DNA of 44,588 nt from Planctomycetaceae bacterium (GTDB lineage: Bacteria > Planctomycetota > UBA1135 > GCA-002686595), in contig WYBT01000057.1 in assembly GCA_011525785.1 (NCBI GenBank), positions 1 to 44,588 on the forward strand. The letters run 5' to 3'. This document shows positions 42,563 to 44,588 of this stretch, one piece after another. The position numbers and the translations under genes were made by a program. The notes below the pieces were generated by a model. That model did no database searches and was not told where the DNA came from. It saw only the letters and a program-made list of their open reading frames with translations. Position 1 is the stretch's first letter. Each line of letters begins with the position of its first letter.

Positions 42563-43912
42563 GTGGCCAAAGTCACCCGCAAGATTGGACTGTCCCTCGG
42601 CGCCGACACCTGTTGGCCGATCTGCTTCGAAGAGCTCGTCAAGGACCTCGATCTCGAGCTCCCGCTGGGCGCCGACACGGTCTCGTTCGAGATCGAGCGC
42701 GTCACGATCGAGCCCTTCGCGCTGCGCCAGCCGGTCAAGTACGACCTCGTCGTCGACCGCCTGACGCACTGGTACCACACCAGCCGCGAGTGGATCAAAA
42801 AGGCCGTGGTGTTGAACGATGTCTACGTGTTCAACAACCCCTGGTCGGTGCAGTCCAACGAGAAGCACACGACCTACGCCGCGATGATGCGGCTGGGCAT
42901 GCCGATCCCGGTCACGTGGCTCGTGCCGCCCAAGAGCTACGAGGACAAGCCCGACCTCCAGACCACGCTCACGCGCTACGCCAAGCTGTTCGATCTGCCG
43001 GCCGTCGCGGCGCAAGTCGGCTACCCGCTGTTCATGAAGCCCTTCGACGGCGGCGGCTGGGTGGGCGTCAGCAAGATCGACAACGAGAAGGAGCTGGTCG
43101 AGGCCTACGACCGTTCGGGCAAGCTGATCATGCACCTCCAGAAGGGCGTGCTGCCGCACGAGCACTTCTGCCGCTGCATCGGCCTGGGCCCCCAGACGCG
43201 CGTGATCCGCTACGACCCGGGGGCGCCGCTGCACCAGCGCTACTTGAACGACAAGGACTACCTGCCTGCCGAGACCATGAACGTGCTGCGCGACATCACG
43301 CTCACGATCAACTCGTTCTTCGGCTGGGACTTCAACTCCTGCGAGGCGCTGTACCAGGGCGGCGTGTGGCATCCGATCGACTTCGCCAATCCCTGCCCCG
43401 ACAGCCAGGTCACGAGCCTGCACCGCCACTTCCCCTGGCTGGTCAAGGCGAAGCTGCGCTGGGCGCTGTACGTCGCAGCGACCAAGAAGCGCATGCGCGT
43501 CAACCAGGACTGGCAGCCGTACTTCGACATCGCCGCCAAGGACCTGTCGTACCCCGAGAAGCTCGCGGGCTACGCCAAGCTCGCGCGCGAGCGCATGGAG
43601 TCGGAGCGCTTCGAGGAGTTCTGCGCCACGCACCTCGCGCACCTCGACGAGGTGGCCTGGAACTTCTTCGGTTCCGAGCGCGCCAAGCTCGCGGTGCGCA
43701 AGAAGGTCGAAGCCCTGTTCCCCAAGCACGAGTGGGACAGCTTCACCGAGCACTTCTGGAACGAGATCCAGATCTGGCGCGAGGAAGACAAGCGCGAGCG
43801 CGAAGCCCTCGCCGCGGCGCCCAAGCAGACGACCGTCGCCGCAAGCGTCGGCTCGAGCGCTGCGCAGGCGCAGCAGCCCAAGAAGAAGTCCACTGGCGCC
43901 AAGAAGCGCTGA
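42563..43912 (+). CDS. ATP-grasp family protein, RimK-like, paralogue 4 (distinct type)
   Basis: A 449-aa protein with GTG start at 42563, preceded by AAGGA 7 nt away, one of the better ribosome sites here. The ATP-grasp core is FNNPWSVQSNEKHTTYAAMMRLGMPIP, GYPLFMKPFDGGGWVGVSKI (ATP Lys and Gly loop) and WDFNSCEALYQGG, WHPIDFANPCPDS (metal-binding region). It is clearly different from the three 408-aa paralogues and closer to RimK/GshB-style ligases. From residue about 395 the tail is charged, then Ala/Gln/Lys-rich, ending PKKKSTGAKKR. It lies 100 nt after the Fes-like gene and 24 nt before the next esterase. It may add a further unit or modify a protein substrate. Confidence 0.82.
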   Translation: MAKVTRKIGLSLGADTCWPICFEELVKDLDLELPLGADTVSFEIERVTIEPFALRQPVKYDLVVDRLTHWYHTSREWIKKAVVLNDVYVFNNPWSVQSNEKHTTYAAMMRLGMPIPVTWLVPPKSYEDKPDLQTTLTRYAKLFDLPAVAAQVGYPLFMKPFDGGGWVGVSKIDNEKELVEAYDRSGKLIMHLQKGVLPHEHFCRCIGLGPQTRVIRYDPGAPLHQRYLNDKDYLPAETMNVLRDITLTINSFFGWDFNSCEALYQGGVWHPIDFANPCPDSQVTSLHRHFPWLVKAKLRWALYVAATKKRMRVNQDWQPYFDIAAKDLSYPEKLAGYAKLARERMESERFEEFCATHLAHLDEVAWNFFGSERAKLAVRKKVEALFPKHEWDSFTEHFWNEIQIWREEDKREREALAAAPKQTTVAASVGSSAAQAQQPKKKSTGAKKR

Positions 43913-43936
43913 GTCGCGCCCGAAACGATCCTCCCG

Positions 43937-44588
43937 ATGGCATCGAAAGCAACCGAGACGTGGCGCTCCGAGCGCCTTGGCCGCGAAGTCAAGGTCGTGC
44001 GCTGGGGCGAGTTCGGGACTCCGCTGTTGATCTTCCCCACCGCCGGCGGCGACGCCGAGGAGATCGAGCGCTTCTGGATGATCGACTACCTGAAGTCGCA
44101 GCTCGAAGCGCAGCGCATCAAGATCTACTCGGTCGACTCGACCGCGGGCCAGGCGCTGCTGGCCGAGTCCAACAAGCTGCCCTTCGCCGCGCGCGCGCAG
44201 CAGAAGTTCGACTCGTTCCTGTACCACGAGCTCGTGCCGCTGATCCGCAAGGACTGCAACGATCCGGGGATCGAGATCGTGACCGCGGGCGCGTCGATCG
44301 GCGCGTACCAGGCGCTCGCCGCCGTGTGCCGCCACCCCGACGTGTTCAAGCTCGCGCTGTGCATGAGCGGCACCTACGACCTCGCCAAGTTCATGGAAGG
44401 CGAGCCGAACTCGGACCACTACTACAACACGCCCACGCGCTTCCTCCCCGGACTGCCCGAGGGCGCGCACCTCGCGCAATTGCGCAAGCGCTTCGTGCTG
44501 CTCACGCACGGCAAGGGCAAGGCCGAGGAGCCCGAGCAGAGCTGGAACGTCGCGCGCGTGCTGGGCTCGCGCAACATCCCCAACCGCG
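43937..44588 (+). CDS. Alpha/beta-hydrolase esterase, truncated by the window end
   Basis: The ATG at 43937 opens a frame that runs without a stop to the last base (217 codons visible). It starts MASKATETWRSERLGREVKV; PLLIFPTAGGDAEEIERF is the first core strand with its oxyanion turn. TAGASIGAYQAL gives the nucleophile Ser120 in G-A-S-I-G, followed by HPDVFKLALCMSGTYDLAKFM as in D-type esterases. The catalytic His is expected beyond the end. It is 24 nt from the ATP-grasp gene and belongs to the same operon. This makes a second hydrolase for a cluster that otherwise makes amide bonds. Confidence 0.8.
   Translation, partial: MASKATETWRSERLGREVKVVRWGEFGTPLLIFPTAGGDAEEIERFWMIDYLKSQLEAQRIKIYSVDSTAGQALLAESNKLPFAARAQQKFDSFLYHELVPLIRKDCNDPGIEIVTAGASIGAYQALAAVCRHPDVFKLALCMSGTYDLAKFMEGEPNSDHYYNTPTRFLPGLPEGAHLAQLRKRFVLLTHGKGKAEEPEQSWNVARVLGSRNIPNR

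Noticed and set aside
1..44588. CRISPR arrays, tRNA or rRNA genes, insertion sequences, attachment sites
   Set aside because: No regularly spaced repeats, no tRNA-like cloverleaf, no transposase or integrase and no flanking repeats were seen by reading.

Overview
This is a very GC-rich window with third codon positions almost all G or C, dense operons, and many genes with no clear Shine-Dalgarno sequence. Lnt, the elongasome, two RND pumps and a DUF481 barrel point to a diderm. A Haliangium-like compartment shell, a long coiled-coil inner-membrane protein and -10-like boxes set tightly against start codons suggest a deep-branching planctomycete or a myxobacterium-like lineage. No rRNA is present, so this assignment is only a moderate inference.

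Layout, left to right. (1) 1-119 holds long C and G homopolymers and hairpins. (2) 120-4644, minus strand: a DUF481 outer-membrane protein, a P-loop kinase-like ATPase, an MFS transporter and a receiver/HD-GYP regulator. (3) 4786-11810, minus strand: a bacterial microcompartment (BMC) operon. In transcription order it runs BMC-H, acylating aldehyde dehydrogenase, BMC-H, BMC-T, BMC-P, BMC-P, BMC-T, a Cys-rich EutQ/EutT-motif protein, an ACT protein carrying the same N-terminal motif, and a UPF0210 (DUF711) protein. No diol dehydratase, ammonia-lyase, glycyl-radical enzyme, aldolase, phosphotransacylase or alcohol dehydrogenase is encoded here. (4) 11958-19938, minus strand: the cell-elongation operon mreB-mreC-mreD-PBP2-rodA plus a TPR protein, with overlapping starts and stops. 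(5) 20304-21831: a small unit with a good promoter, a coiled-coil membrane protein, a one-TM small protein and a terminator. (6) 21966-25023, minus strand: lnt and moeA. (7) 25139-33674, plus strand: an RND adaptor and two different RND permeases. (8) 33724-34971: a threonine dehydratase-type enzyme. (9) 34985-44588: an ATP-grasp/peptidase/esterase cluster with glgA embedded. It holds three paralogous ATP-grasp ligases, an S51-like peptidase, a Fes-like esterase, a fourth ATP-grasp protein and an esterase cut by the window end.

Two regions are candidates for undescribed systems. The first is the BMC. Its shell resembles the Haliangium type, and its aldehyde dehydrogenase ends in an encapsulation-like helix followed by a four-cysteine tail. 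A neighbouring small protein has its own four-cysteine cluster, and the conserved UPF0210/ACT pair appears recruited to the compartment by an N-terminal motif also seen in EutQ and EutT. The second is the multi-ATP-grasp cluster. It looks able to build a small peptide or amide-linked metabolite and to trim or release it with a serine peptidase and two alpha/beta-hydrolases. The products of both systems cannot be deduced from the sequence.
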